Positions 1-8,638 of a stretch of 64,000 bases of DNA are shown piece by piece. Each line of letters opens with the position of its first letter. The first letter of the stretch is position 1. A program made the position numbers and the translations under genes. Origin of the DNA: CAZNPL01 sp964574815 (GTDB lineage Bacteria; Planctomycetota; Phycisphaerae; UBA1845); contig CAZNPL010000003.1 of the NCBI GenBank assembly GCA_964574815.1, positions 124,001 through 188,000 of the forward strand, given 5' to 3'. The notes under the pieces are model-generated. The model was given only the letters and a program-made list of their open reading frames with translations, did not search any database and was not told where the DNA came from.

Positions 1-44
1 GTCTCGTCGCTGAGCGCCTTTGTGATCGTCAGGAATTCCCGCAT
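1..44 (-). CDS. ArsR-family regulator, N-terminal end only (runs off window)
   Basis: The first 44 bases, read on the minus strand, start with ATG and encode MREFLTITKALSDET. This matches the usual beginning of ArsR/SmtB repressors, where an 'ALSDETR' helix precedes the winged helix. The rest lies outside the window. The assignment rests on 15 residues plus context: paired inverted repeats sit directly upstream and the neighbouring operon ends in arsenic-type gene remnants. A different small HTH protein is possible. Confidence 0.5.
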   Translation of the reverse strand, partial: MREFLTITKALSDE

Positions 45-58
45 GGTTGGCTCCATTC

Positions 59-114
59 ACTTCGTCATCCAACGAAGTATACGACAACTTCGTCACTTCG
101 TCAAGAAACGAAAT
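59..114. promoter_or_regulatory. Two tandem inverted repeats, probable ArsR operator
   Basis: Two 20-bp copies of the same imperfect palindrome lie 15 to 70 bases upstream of the partial ArsR start. ACTTCGTCATCCAACGAAGT is at 59-78 and ACTTCGTCAAGAAACGAAAT at 95-114. The first has perfect 6-base arms (ACTTCG/CGAAGT). Their starts are 36 bp apart, just over three helical turns, so bound dimers would face roughly the same side. Autoregulation by the ArsR gene at the window edge is the natural inference. Positions 115-271 show no further gene. Confidence 0.55.
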
Positions 115-271
115 AGCCTTCGGTGATCTCCTAGCATTTTCCGTGCCAACCGTCACCAACCTACCAAACTTCTGTGCTCACGATCCTGTTATGGCACGAA
201 AAATAAAGGAAAAATGATAATCCGCGGAAGTTGGACCGAAGTCCGCGGCGGCGGCGAATCGCCAGCGGCCT

Positions 272-570
272 TCACAGGATTCTGAAAACGAACACGAGCG
301 AGAAGTAAACACCTACGGCGATGAAGATGAACCCTGTCGCTGTCCGCGCCCAGCGTTCGAAGGTGGCCACCTGTTGGAACGCTCGGGCCACGACTCCCGC
401 CCCGGCAGCGATGGCCAGCGCGAACAAGAGAACCGGCAGCGCCGTTCCCAACCCAGAGGCCAATGGGAGCAAGAAGCGAGACTCAAACTTGATCGAAATC
501 GGCACCAGGCTGCCGAAGAACAGCGCCGCCGACGCGGGACAGAATGCGAGGGCGAACTCCCGCCGTTTCC
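272..570 (-). pseudogene. 3' half of a CcdA/ArsG-like membrane permease (chimeric remnant)
   Basis: From about position 565 to the stop at 272 the minus strand encodes three hydrophobic segments typical of the C-terminal half of CcdA/DsbD-like permeases of the arsenical efflux (ArsG-type) group. The segments 'FALAFCPASAALFFGSLVPI', 'LASGLGTALPVLLFALAIA' and 'TGFIFIAVGVYFSLVFV' are recognisable. Full family members are roughly twice as long and begin with another set of helices. Those are absent: upstream of the junction, the DNA in another frame belongs to a DGC-domain gene. The simplest reading is a deletion that joined two neighbouring genes out of frame, leaving this half without its own start. 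Confidence 0.6.
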
Positions 571-809
571 AGGACGCGGCGGGCGCAATGGTCTTCGCAA
601 CCATCCAGCGCGATGCGCATGCCCGCACCCCGCGTTCGGACGAGCTTGTCCTCCTTCCCCGCGGCTATGGCGCTCAAGCAGAACATCTGCGCCACGCCCT
701 CCTTGGTCAGGTCCAAGGCCGCTCGATTGGTGAGCTGCACGCAGTACGCCGCCCCGGCGCACGCAAATACCAGCACCTCCCCGTCCACGGATCGACAGCA
801 GGAACTCAT
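563..809 (-). pseudogene. DGC-domain (putative zinc-binding) protein, 5' part only
   Basis: An ATG at 809 with a strong GGAGG ribosome site overlaps the stop of the RND gene as ATGA. It opens a frame of about 80 residues typical of DGC-domain proteins: 'CCRSVDGEVLVFACAGAAYC', 'NRAALDLTKEGVAQMFCLSA' and 'RIALDGCEDHCARRVLE', including the D-G-C motif. After residue ~81 the match stops. The frame continues to 483 only as an out-of-frame reading of the permease fragment. DGC proteins usually run another 30-50 residues and often neighbour ArsR and permease genes. Translation signals are intact, so a truncated product with a nonsense tail could still be made. Confidence 0.6.
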
Positions 810-3800
810 AGAACACCTCCATCTGGCGCGGTCGCTGTCCCGACACCGTGCTGCATTGACCCTTGGATCAGGCCCACAGCGACGGCGGAAGGAGCGCGCC
901 GCGTAAAGACCACGTACAGGCACGGCATCAGGAACAGGGCGACGGCCATCTCCATAAGCAGGCCGCCTATCGCGGCGGCGGCCATGGGCTGGAGCATGTC
1001 GCCGCCCTCCTCGATGGCCAGCGCGAGCGGAATAAAGCCAACCAGGATGGCGACGGTGGTCATGACGCGCGGGCGCAGGCGGATCTTCGCCGCCTGCACG
1101 ACGGCGTTCCGCGGGGTCGTTCCCTCGCCGGCCCGCAGCGCGTTGGCGAAGGTCAGGAGCAACACGCCGTCGTTGACCGTGGCGGCCACAACCACCAGGA
1201 CGCCGATGATGACCGTCGCCCCGAGCGGCAGGTCGGTGGCGAGCATGATGAAGACCAGCCCGGTCAGGCAGAACGGCACGCTGCCCAGGATGAGCGCGGG
1301 CAGCTTGAGGCTGTCGAACTGCACGGCCAAGACGATGAACGAAAAAAAGATTGCGAAGACCAGGATCGCAAGCACCGTCTGCTGCATCTCGGCCATCATC
1401 TGCGCCTGCCCGCCGAAGCTGAAGTCGTACCCGACGGGGCGCTCTTTGCCCGCCAGGGACGCCTGGAGTTCCGCCAGCGCCTGCCCGACGCTGACACCGG
1501 CGGCGTCGCCGCGCACGATGACCTCCTTGACCTGGTCTTCGCGCACGATCTCGACGGGGCCGACCGCCTCGCTGACCTCGGCTACGTCCTTGAGGCGCAG
1601 GTAGCCGCCCTGGGCGCAGTTGAGCGGGAGGTTCTCCACTTCGAGCCGACTGACGATCCTGCTCTCGGGGATCATGACGCGGATGTTGTAATACTCGTCG
1701 TGATCGCGAAAGCGCGTCGCGACCGCGCCGGTGATCAACGAACGCATGGTATCCGCGATATCCGCGATGGAGACGCCCAGCTCCGCGGCCCGCTGTCGGT
1801 CTACAACCACCTGATATTCGGGTTTGGTCATGTCCATCGAGACATAGACGTTCGTAAAGTGCGCGAGCTCGTTCATCGAGCCGGCGGTCTGGCGAGCGAG
1901 ACTGTAAAGGGTGGGGATATCCCGCCCCTTGATCTTCACTTCGATGTCGGCGTCGCCCAGCTTGCGGATGCCCTTGACCTTCATCTGCATGACCATGGCC
2001 ATCCCGCCGGGGACCGGGACTTTGGCCACGATCGGACGCAGATAGTCGATGTAGGCCCGCGTGCTCACGTCGCGCTGGTGACGCGGGACGAGCTGGATAT
2101 TCAGCTCACCTTCGTTGGCGATCTCGTAGGTGTACAACCCCCACACCTTGCCGCCCGACAGCGTGAACAGGCTCTCAATCCGCTCGTCCTCTCCGATGCG
2201 TTGCTCGAGTTGGGCCAGGACGGCGTCCGTCTCCGCCAGGGACGCGCCGGTCGGCAACTTCACCTTGACCATGATCCGGCCATCGTCCATCTGGGGCAGA
2301 AACTCGGTGCCCAACCGGCCCATCAGGAGAACGGCCAACACGAGTATCCCCACGAACGCGGGTATCGCGATCCAGCGTCCGCGGATCGCCTTCTCCAGTG
2401 TCCAGCCGTAAGCCTCGGTTACCCGCTCGAAAAAGCGCTCGAAGCGGGCGACTTTGCGGCTTCCTGTCGCCCGGCCTAACACGAGGGCCGTGATCATCGG
2501 CGTCACAGTAACCGCCATGGCCAGGCTAATGATGACGATGCCCGCGATAACCAGGATCAACTCGCGAAACAGCAGACTGACCAGGCCAGGCACCAGCAAA
2601 AACGGCACGAACAGCGCCAGGAACGATAGCGTGGCGGCTACGATGGCCGGGCCGATTTCTGCCGTGGCATCGACGACCACCGCGTCGGTTGGGGCGTCCG
2701 GGCGGTCGTGTCGGCGGCGCGTGATGGTCTCAATGACGACAATCGAGTTGTCCACCAGAACGCCGATCGCAATCACCAGTCCGCCCAGCGAAAAGATGTT
2801 GAGTGAGAAACCCGCCACTTTCATCAGGCCGAAGTTCAGAACGAGCGTCAGCGGCAAAGCCAGCATGATGACCAGCACCTGTCGCCACGAACCGAGGAAC
2901 AACCAGACGATGAGAATGACCAAGATCGCTGCTTCGACCGCCGCATTGCGCACGCCGTTCAGCGCGGCCTCAACATAATCCGCCTGGTTCTCGACCATGC
3001 CCAGGCTCACGCCTTCCGGCATGGCGGGGCCGAGTTCGGCGATCCGGCCGTTGACGGCTTTGGCCACTTCGACGGTATTGGCATTGGCCTGCTTGAGCAC
3101 GCTCAGCTTTACGCAGGGGTTGCCGTCCAACCGCGTGATGACCCGCGCCTCTTCGTGCGAATCGAGCACCTCGGCCACATCACGCAAATAGACCTTCTTC
3201 TGGTCTTCACGAACGAGCAGGACATCTCGGATCTCATCAAGCGATTTGTATTCGCCCATCGCACGGGCGATGATCTCCTTGGGCCCCACGGTCACGCGCC
3301 CGCCGAACTGCTCGATGTTCTCGGCTCGCAATCGTTGCAGAACGCCCGGCAGCGACAGGCCGTACTTCTCCAGGGCGTCCGGATCGAGATGCACGCGGAT
3401 TTCCCGCTTGAGGCCGCCGACGATCTCTGTGCCTGCCACGCCCGGGACGGCCAGCAGTTGGTCCTGGAGCCATTCATCCACCCAGGTGCGCAGTTTCGTC
3501 AGGTCCCATTGCTCGCTGCTGATGGTCAACTGCACGACGGGAAGCTGTGAGGGGTCCGCCTTGATCATCACCGGCGGATCCATGTCCTTGGGCAGCTCGC
3601 GTGCCACGCGGGCCATGGCAGCCAGCGCGTCCTGATACGCCACATCCACGTTCACGCCGTACTTGAAGTTGGCCTGTAGCGTGTACATGCCCTCGATGGA
3701 CGACGACTCGAGGTAGTCCAGGTCGTCCACCGTGGCCATCTGGCGCTCGATCGGATCGGCGATGTTCTTATCGATCTCCTCCGGCGTGGCGCCGCGCCAC

Positions 3801-3949
3801 CAGATGTGTACCTTGATCATGGGGTAGGTGATGTTCGGCAGGAAGTCCACTGGCAGACGCCATAGGCCGTAGAGCCCAAGCACCACCAAGGCCACGACAA
3901 TCGCGCTGGTGGCCAGACGTCGATGAACGGCATAGTGCGTCAGCTTCAT
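806..3949 (-). CDS. RND efflux transporter, inner-membrane permease
   Basis: The 1047-aa product is a proton-driven efflux permease of the AcrB/CusA superfamily. It has a first helix near residues 10-30, then a large periplasmic loop starting 'LPVDFLPNITYPMIKVHIWWRGATPEEI', a helix bundle at about 335-500 containing 'GVLVDNSIVVIE', and a second loop and bundle in the C-terminal half. The helix-4 motif has one acidic residue (VDN) rather than the VDD of typical drug pumps. It is the third gene of a coupled operon, overlapping the fusion-protein gene by 4 bases (ATGA) and the downstream DGC start by 3. The ArsR context suggests metal or metalloid export, but the substrate cannot be read from the sequence. 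Confidence 0.95.
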   Translation of the reverse strand: MKLTHYAVHRRLATSAIVVALVVLGLYGLWRLPVDFLPNITYPMIKVHIWWRGATPEEIDKNIADPIERQMATVDDLDYLESSSIEGMYTLQANFKYGVNVDVAYQDALAAMARVARELPKDMDPPVMIKADPSQLPVVQLTISSEQWDLTKLRTWVDEWLQDQLLAVPGVAGTEIVGGLKREIRVHLDPDALEKYGLSLPGVLQRLRAENIEQFGGRVTVGPKEIIARAMGEYKSLDEIRDVLLVREDQKKVYLRDVAEVLDSHEEARVITRLDGNPCVKLSVLKQANANTVEVAKAVNGRIAELGPAMPEGVSLGMVENQADYVEAALNGVRNAAVEAAILVILIVWLFLGSWRQVLVIMLALPLTLVLNFGLMKVAGFSLNIFSLGGLVIAIGVLVDNSIVVIETITRRRHDRPDAPTDAVVVDATAEIGPAIVAATLSFLALFVPFLLVPGLVSLLFRELILVIAGIVIISLAMAVTVTPMITALVLGRATGSRKVARFERFFERVTEAYGWTLEKAIRGRWIAIPAFVGILVLAVLLMGRLGTEFLPQMDDGRIMVKVKLPTGASLAETDAVLAQLEQRIGEDERIESLFTLSGGKVWGLYTYEIANEGELNIQLVPRHQRDVSTRAYIDYLRPIVAKVPVPGGMAMVMQMKVKGIRKLGDADIEVKIKGRDIPTLYSLARQTAGSMNELAHFTNVYVSMDMTKPEYQVVVDRQRAAELGVSIADIADTMRSLITGAVATRFRDHDEYYNIRVMIPESRIVSRLEVENLPLNCAQGGYLRLKDVAEVSEAVGPVEIVREDQVKEVIVRGDAAGVSVGQALAELQASLAGKERPVGYDFSFGGQAQMMAEMQQTVLAILVFAIFFSFIVLAVQFDSLKLPALILGSVPFCLTGLVFIMLATDLPLGATVIIGVLVVVAATVNDGVLLLTFANALRAGEGTTPRNAVVQAAKIRLRPRVMTTVAILVGFIPLALAIEEGGDMLQPMAAAAIGGLLMEMAVALFLMPCLYVVFTRRAPSAVAVGLIQGSMQHGVGTATAPDGGVL

Positions 3950-5301
3950 GGCGTAGCGCCTTCCCTCCCCGCCGGTGTGCTTGTACCTGCTTCAGGTTTG
4001 CCAGCCGGCTTGCCGGGCCCCGCTACGCGCACTTCGATGCCGTCCTTGAGCTTCTCCTGCCCGGCGATGACGACCTTCTCTCCTACCTCCAGACCGGTCA
4101 GCACTTGCACCCGACCAATCTGTTCGATACCGGTTCGAACCTTTCTCTGGATGGCCTTGCCGTCAACGACGACAAACACTGCTTGGGCGCCAGTCGGCGT
4201 CACGCTGACTGCCTGGAGCGGTACAGTCACGGCACCGTCTACAAACTCCAGCTCCAGCCTGACGCGCGCGAACATGCCCGGCATCAGCGCCACCGGCTGG
4301 TCCAAGACCAGTTCAACGGTCCGCGTCCGCATCCTGCGATCCAGCTCGGGGTAGACGCGCGTTACCTTTCCCGTGAAGCTCTTGCCCGGCAGCGCATCCA
4401 GAACGACGGCGGCCGCGGTCCCCTCCTGCACTGCGGGCACATGCGCCTCCGGCACAGCCACGCGGATTACGAGCGATGACAGGTCGGCCATTTCCAGCAA
4501 CGGCGCTCTCGGCGCGGCCATATCACCGGCCCGTACATGCACGCGCGTGATCGTGCCGGAGAAGGGAGCCAGGATCACACACTCGCCGAAACGGGCCCGT
4601 GCCAGATCCAGCTTGGCATCGGCCTCTTTGACCACCGCCTCTTGCACAGCAATCGCCGTGCGCGTGTAACCCTCCTCGAGCATTTCCAGGTTACGCCTGG
4701 CGGCGGAAAGCTTGGCCTGTTCCGCGACGTACTCCACGCGTGCCTTGTCCAGCGCCTCACCGGGTAGCGAGCCGCTTTCCACGAGCTGCGTGATGCGTTC
4801 GAGATCGCTCTTGGCGAAGTTGGCGCTCTCTTCGAGCTGGCGGACGGTCTCCGTAGCCTTCAGGATTTCCTCCGGGCGCGTCCCCGCTTTCAGGTCTTCC
4901 AGCTTGGCCGTGGCTACTTCCAATGCGGCCTCGGCCGCCTTGACCTCGGCGCGATAGACCTCTCGGCTGATCTCGATGAGCTTCGTGGGGCTCTCGGCCG
5001 TCGACTCCACGCGGTCGCCTTCGCGCCAGGGACAGTAGCTGATCGGACCCTCGACCGTGGCGGCAATGACAACTGACTCGACCGCCACCGTTTCGCCGGT
5101 CAGGTCAAGCTCACGGGATATCCGTTCGTGTTGTGCTGTTTCAACGGCGACTGTGGGGATCTTCTTCTTGCCTCCAACCCCCGTTCCGTCCTGCGTGCCG
5201 CCACAGCCACCGAGGTTTGCAGACCACACTACCCCGGCCGCCCAAAGCACCAGAAGAAGACCTCCGCGAGCCGTCGTTGCATGCCACCACGCGTTTTTCA
5301 T
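3946..5301 (-). CDS. RND periplasmic membrane-fusion lipoprotein (HlyD family)
   Basis: The 451-aa adaptor links the inner-membrane RND pump to the outer-membrane channel. The N-terminus has a short signal segment ending in the lipobox LGGC (Cys at about 33), so it should be lipid-anchored. A split lipoyl/barrel-sandwich half follows ('GETVAVESVVIAATVEGPIS'), then a long alpha-helical hairpin rich in A, E, K and L at about 115-240. The second lipoyl half ('ILAPFSGTITRVHVRAGD'), a beta-barrel and a C-terminal domain ('LTGLEVGEKVVIAGQEKLKDG') complete the fold. It overlaps both neighbours by 4 bases, so the three pump subunits are translationally coupled. No CusB-like metal-binding extension is visible. 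Confidence 0.93.
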   Translation of the reverse strand: MKNAWWHATTARGGLLLVLWAAGVVWSANLGGCGGTQDGTGVGGKKKIPTVAVETAQHERISRELDLTGETVAVESVVIAATVEGPISYCPWREGDRVESTAESPTKLIEISREVYRAEVKAAEAALEVATAKLEDLKAGTRPEEILKATETVRQLEESANFAKSDLERITQLVESGSLPGEALDKARVEYVAEQAKLSAARRNLEMLEEGYTRTAIAVQEAVVKEADAKLDLARARFGECVILAPFSGTITRVHVRAGDMAAPRAPLLEMADLSSLVIRVAVPEAHVPAVQEGTAAAVVLDALPGKSFTGKVTRVYPELDRRMRTRTVELVLDQPVALMPGMFARVRLELEFVDGAVTVPLQAVSVTPTGAQAVFVVVDGKAIQRKVRTGIEQIGRVQVLTGLEVGEKVVIAGQEKLKDGIEVRVAGPGKPAGKPEAGTSTPAGREGATP

Positions 5302-6755
5302 TGCTCACCCGTCGCCAGCTTCAACTCTTGCAGCGCCACGTCGTGATCAGCCAACGCGTTGAAATACGTCGTCTGTGCGTTGAGCATCGCCGTCTGCGCA
5401 TCCAATACGTCCGTGATTGAGCCTTTTGCGAGCGCATATTTCTCACGCTCAATCCGCAGGCTCTCTTCGCCCTGGGAGATCGCCGCTTGAGTGGCGAGCA
5501 CGCGCTCCCTTGCCGACTGGATGTTCTGATTTGCTGTCTCGACATCCAGTTCGATCTGAAGCTCCAGCTCCAACAGGTTACTTCGCGCGGCCGCCAGCAG
5601 GGCACGTTGCTCACGAATCTGGGCAGTGATGCGCCCCCCAGTAAATAGCGGAACGTCGACCAGCAGTAGCACGCTCGCAACGTCTTCTTCTCGATCCCCG
5701 TCGGTCGAAGAGTTTGTGGAATCGGACGCGCCCTGCTCCTGGCTTCCACCGGTGGCCTGGAAAGTTGGACTGGCCGCCCAGCGGTATCCGTACGCCCCGT
5801 GCAGCGTCACGGTCGGCCACCGCGCGCCACGCGCCACGTCCACGCGCTTGGCCTGCGCTTCCAGCGCGGCGCGGGCAGCCTGGTAGTCCGACCGTTGCTC
5901 AAAGGCGCGCGCGAGGGATTCACCCACCTCTGGGGGCTCGGCATCGAGCTGGCGTAGCTCGCCCGCAGGCGTCACCGGCTGGCTGGAGCCGGCGATCCCG
6001 ATGAGACTCGTCAGCGTTCGCTCCTGGATCACCAGGAGGCTCCGCTGCTTCGCAAGTTGCTGCTCGATATCGGCGAGACGCACTTCAATCCGCAGACGGT
6101 CAACCGGTGCCGCCTTCTGAACCTCAATGAGCTCGTTCACGCGTCGCAGATGTTCGCGCATCGCATTCCGTGAAAACTCGAGCGACGCGATCACGTGTCT
6201 TTGAGCCAGGATGCGATAGAACACGCTGCTGACGTTGAACACCAGCTCATTTTCGGTCCGGGCAAGCCGATGTCGGGCCGCGCCTTCGAGCAACTCGCGG
6301 GCTTTGATCTCGCCGATCAGCCGTCCTCCGGCAAACAACGGCATGCTGACAACGAGGTCGGTCGCGAAGATATCGTCGTCGAACACTCCCGCCTCGCCAG
6401 ACGCACGCGCTGGAACCAACCTCTGGTCGTCGAGTGAATGTATGTACCCGCCCCGCAGTCCCAATTCCGGCAGTATGGCCCCAATTGAGTAATCCCGTCG
6501 CGCCTCCGCGGCTTCGACCTCCTGGGCCGCACGTGCAAGCCCAGGATTCGATCCGAGCGCCGTGGCGATCGCCTGCTCCAACGTGATGGGACCGCTCAAG
6601 GTTGGCTGCTCCCGGATCGTCGACCGGTCACGGTGACCCTGGTACCGGGAACCCGCGTGCATACCCGCATAAGGGTCGGTGGGATTCATAAGTACGCAGC
6701 CCTGTAGCAGCAGGACGCCAGCCATACACGCGGTTCGTTGCAATGATCCTCTCAT
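5298..6755 (-). CDS. Outer-membrane efflux channel lipoprotein (TolC/OMF family)
   Basis: This first gene of the pump operon encodes a channel of about 485 aa. The chosen ATG at 6755 has AGGTGG eight bases upstream; a GTG four codons earlier is also possible. The leader ends in the lipobox LLQGC, giving a lipidated outer-membrane protein. Two repeats of the OMF fold follow, with long helices such as 'TALGSNPGLARAAQEVEAAEARRDYS' in the first and 'QRSDYQAARAALEAQAKRVDVARG' in the second. A low-complexity Ser/Asp insert (near 'SDSTNSSTDGDREED') occurs in the second half. It overlaps the fusion-protein gene by 4 bases. Confidence 0.92.
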   Translation of the reverse strand: MRGSLQRTACMAGVLLLQGCVLMNPTDPYAGMHAGSRYQGHRDRSTIREQPTLSGPITLEQAIATALGSNPGLARAAQEVEAAEARRDYSIGAILPELGLRGGYIHSLDDQRLVPARASGEAGVFDDDIFATDLVVSMPLFAGGRLIGEIKARELLEGAARHRLARTENELVFNVSSVFYRILAQRHVIASLEFSRNAMREHLRRVNELIEVQKAAPVDRLRIEVRLADIEQQLAKQRSLLVIQERTLTSLIGIAGSSQPVTPAGELRQLDAEPPEVGESLARAFEQRSDYQAARAALEAQAKRVDVARGARWPTVTLHGAYGYRWAASPTFQATGGSQEQGASDSTNSSTDGDREEDVASVLLLVDVPLFTGGRITAQIREQRALLAAARSNLLELELQIELDVETANQNIQSARERVLATQAAISQGEESLRIEREKYALAKGSITDVLDAQTAMLNAQTTYFNALADHDVALQELKLATGEQ

Positions 6756-7077
6756 CCGTGCGGCCACCTCACTTCGCCGATGCCATCCCGGCGCGGGCGC
6801 TCTTTATCCTTGTTCATCGCAACGGCCGCAAGCCGGCACCAAGGTTGTAAATCCCAGCAAACATCGGCAGGCCTCCTCGATTCGCTCCGCACGCTGGACA
6901 ACCCGGCAAGTTTTATGGCGACATGTCCATTTAGCCATATAAATGACCAAAAAGAAACGGTCGTCCCGCGCCCCGCAGGCCCGCAGGCCCGCCTGCCGCG
7001 TTTCTCGCTTCCGTGCATGGTTCTCTCACCGCGGCGCCTGCCGCCAACCCCTCATGCTCACGGGGCCGTTACTCCGC
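6756..7077. other. Intergenic region between arsR and the efflux operon
   Basis: About 320 bases without a convincing gene. Short open frames here on both strands lack ribosome sites and family signatures. The one structured element is the inverted repeat at 6914-6939. I could not choose a convincing -35/-10 pair for the pump operon. Confidence 0.5.
6914..6939. promoter_or_regulatory. Inverted repeat TATGGC-N14-GCCATA, candidate ArsR operator for the pump operon
   Basis: TATGGC at 6914-6919 and GCCATA at 6934-6939 form perfect 6-base arms 14 bases apart, about 160 bases upstream of the outer-membrane channel start. The TATGG/CCATA half-sites also occur in the palindrome over the arsR promoter (7412-7431), though with different spacing. 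This suggests that the ArsR protein at 7.1-7.4 kb controls both itself and the pump. Confidence 0.4.
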
Positions 7078-7407
7078 TCATCGCAAGGCCGCCTGCTGGG
7101 TCTTCAGGTTCTCCGCCAGCACGCCCTCGATGCAGTCCCAGAATCCCGCCAGGCAGCAAACCTTGACGCGGTAGTACACCATGACCCCTTGCTTGCGATC
7201 TTCCACCAAGCCGGCCTGCTTGAGCACCGCCAGATGCTTCGAGACCGTCGACTGGTCCGCCCCGACCAGCTCCGTCAGATCGCAGACGCACCGTTCCTTC
7301 TGCTCCAGGGCCTCCAGCACCAGCAGCCGGCTCGGATGCGCCATCGCCTTGGCGATCCTCGCCCGCGCCACATATCGCTCCCGGCTGTGTTTCTGCCTGT
7401 TTTTCAT
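7078..7407 (-). CDS. ArsR/SmtB-family metal-responsive repressor
   Basis: A 109-aa winged-helix repressor with the complete ArsR fold: 'AKAMAHPSRLLVLEAL' (helices 1-2), recognition helix 'GADQSTVSKHLAVLKQAGLV' and wing 'VEDRKQGVMVYYRV'. The helix-3 metal motif is ERCVCDL (Cys40, Cys42), as in classical ArsR/CadC-type sensors. Further Cys at 84, 85 and 92 could give a third ligand. A soft-metal or metalloid inducer such as arsenite is likely. It lies upstream of the RND operon on the same strand, and its promoter and operator are visible. The leader is only about 5 bases, so it would be translated almost without a 5' UTR. Confidence 0.9.
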   Translation of the reverse strand: MKNRQKHSRERYVARARIAKAMAHPSRLLVLEALEQKERCVCDLTELVGADQSTVSKHLAVLKQAGLVEDRKQGVMVYYRVKVCCLAGFWDCIEGVLAENLKTQQAALR

Positions 7408-7447
7408 GGCTCTATGGCCATTATACCATAGAATATGCCGAAGTCAA
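7408..7447 (-). promoter_or_regulatory. arsR promoter (sigma-70 type) with overlapping operator
   Basis: On the minus strand TTGACT (7447-7442) and TATAAT (7425-7420) are 16 bases apart, ending 12 bases before the arsR ATG. The palindrome CTATGGCCATTATACCATAG at 7412-7431 covers the -10 box, with perfect 6-base arms and an 8-base centre. A dimer bound there would block RNA polymerase, as expected for an autoregulated ArsR gene. Confidence 0.8.
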
Positions 7448-7613
7448 ACGCCGGCTCCTGTCCGGTGCCACGTGTCCGCCGCGGAACGTGATGGGGCGGA
7501 CGGGAAAGCGGACCGGACGGGTATCGCGCGCCCATGCCGGCCCATCCTGCGGTTACCTTCCGGGCTGGGCTCGCAACCCCGACGCTTCAACTCGCCCGGG
7601 CGAATCAAACCAC

Positions 7614-7730
7614 ATGGGTCAGGTTCTTCAAAGCGAGGCATACGCGAAATTTCTCTCTCTTCGTCGCGAGACTTATGTTCGAGGACGGTGGTGTTTCCTC
7701 TATAAGGGCCTGGAGATAACCTCGACGTAA
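7614..7730 (+). CDS. Possible 38-aa open frame, unrecognised
   Basis: The frame reads M-G-Q-V-L-Q-S-E-A-Y-A-K-F-L and ends with 'GRWCFLYKGLEITST'. Its composition looks protein-like, and its stop codon lies in the loop of the hairpin at 7718-7739, as at a compact gene end. There is no clear ribosome site and the surroundings are decayed DNA, so it may equally be the tail of a dead gene. No function is proposed. Confidence 0.25.
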   Translation: MGQVLQSEAYAKFLSLRRETYVRGRWCFLYKGLEITST

Positions 7731-7739
7731 GTCGAGGTT
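7718..7739 (+). terminator. Hairpin, possible intrinsic terminator
   Basis: AACCTCGAC (7718-7726) and GTCGAGGTT (7731-7739) form a perfect 9-bp stem with a GTAA loop, followed by TTCTC. The T-run is short, so termination efficiency is uncertain. Confidence 0.45.
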
Positions 7740-7795
7740 TCTCATGCGCTTACATCAATTCCGGCAACACCGACCGTGACGCCCTACCACCGTCC

Positions 7796-8372
7796 GACCC
7801 CGCGCTTGTGACGGGGCGGTCGCATGCTCAAACCCCGTCGACGCTACACTGGCCGCGCCTCCGGGCTCCAGCCCGCACGTCGTTGGTGGGGCGCTGTCAT
7901 AGCAACCGAGGATCCAGTGCCGCACTCGTTGGGCGCTACGAAGGGGATTCGAGATACGATCTCTGGAAGCCATGCCGATCGGCGCCGCCGCTGAGTTCAA
8001 CCGTCGGGTCTTCGTGTCGGCCCGCGAGATGCGCAGCATTCTGTCAGACGGCTTTGCACTCGACCCTCTCGGGCGCGCTCCCGGCATCACAGCCTCTCGC
8101 TATAAACTCACTGACGGAGAACACCAAGGGTAGACGGCATCATCTCCCCGGTCTCGGATCCGTTCTGCGCATCCTGCCGGCGCATCCGACTCACCGCCGA
8201 TGGACTCCTTTTCCCAAACCTGATGAGCGAAGACGCTGTGCACATGAATGACGCATGGATGAACGACGGCTTGGATGCGGAGACCGCCAGCCGATTGCCG
8301 CAATATGGGGTGGAGCGGAAGCGCCCTTATGGCGCATCTCAGTTGACGCCGATGAATGACCTGGGCGGGTGA
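7796..8372 (+). pseudogene. moaA: Decayed moaA (GTP 3',8-cyclase) remnant
   Basis: Pieces of MoaA, the radical-SAM enzyme starting molybdenum-cofactor synthesis, are readable in order but in changing frames. They are 'DPALVTGRSHAQT' (7796), 'VDATLAA' (7837), 'GLQPARRWWGAVI' (7863), 'GFEIRSLEAMPIG' with 'RVFVSAREMRSILSDGFALD' (from about 7942), and 'ISPVSDPFCASCRRIRLTAD' (from about 8142). It ends in the family's Gly-Gly terminus (PMNDLGG, stop 8372). At least four frame shifts separate them. The third C-terminal cluster cysteine (normally R/K-P-C-L) is Asn in 'FPNLM'. The N-terminal radical-SAM part is not recognisable. The gene is dead. Confidence 0.75.
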
Positions 8373-8454
8373 TTACTCCTCACGGTCCGAGGGCAGGCTC
8401 GGACTAAAGTCGCAGATCTGTGCCTCGTCCTGAGCTATCGCATCCCAAAACGTG

Positions 8455-8638
8455 CGAAGGTTGGGTCAGCGCGTAGTAGTCAAGGCCGAGCGTCCGCGCG
8501 GTTCTGCAAAGCCCGTACGCACCGGCGAGCCTCAGCGCCGACGTTCATAGCCGTTTGGCGATACGCGAGTGGCTCTTGCGCGTCCGGCGCCATCGCTCGA
8601 AGCGTCGCTGACTCGCCTCAAGGCGGGCAGGAATCACT
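8455..8638 (-). pseudogene. Remnant of a small transposase-associated HTH protein
   Basis: The minus strand reads 'RLEASQRRFERWRRTRKSHS', a stop, then 'RLAGAYGLCRTARTLGLDYYALTQ'. I associate this pattern ('ELA..HGV.RTAR.LRLDYYALKKR') with short helix-turn-helix proteins common near mobile elements in planctomycete genomes; that family link is from memory. An in-frame stop splits it and no start or partner transposase is visible. The rest of 8373-8950 shows nothing coding. Confidence 0.4.

Noticed and set aside
863..2479. 538-codon plus-strand open frame opposite the RND permease
   Set aside because: It is an antisense reading of high-GC coding DNA. Its composition is Asp/His/Arg-rich with no family motif, and it has no ribosome site. 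The minus-strand RND protein is unmistakable.
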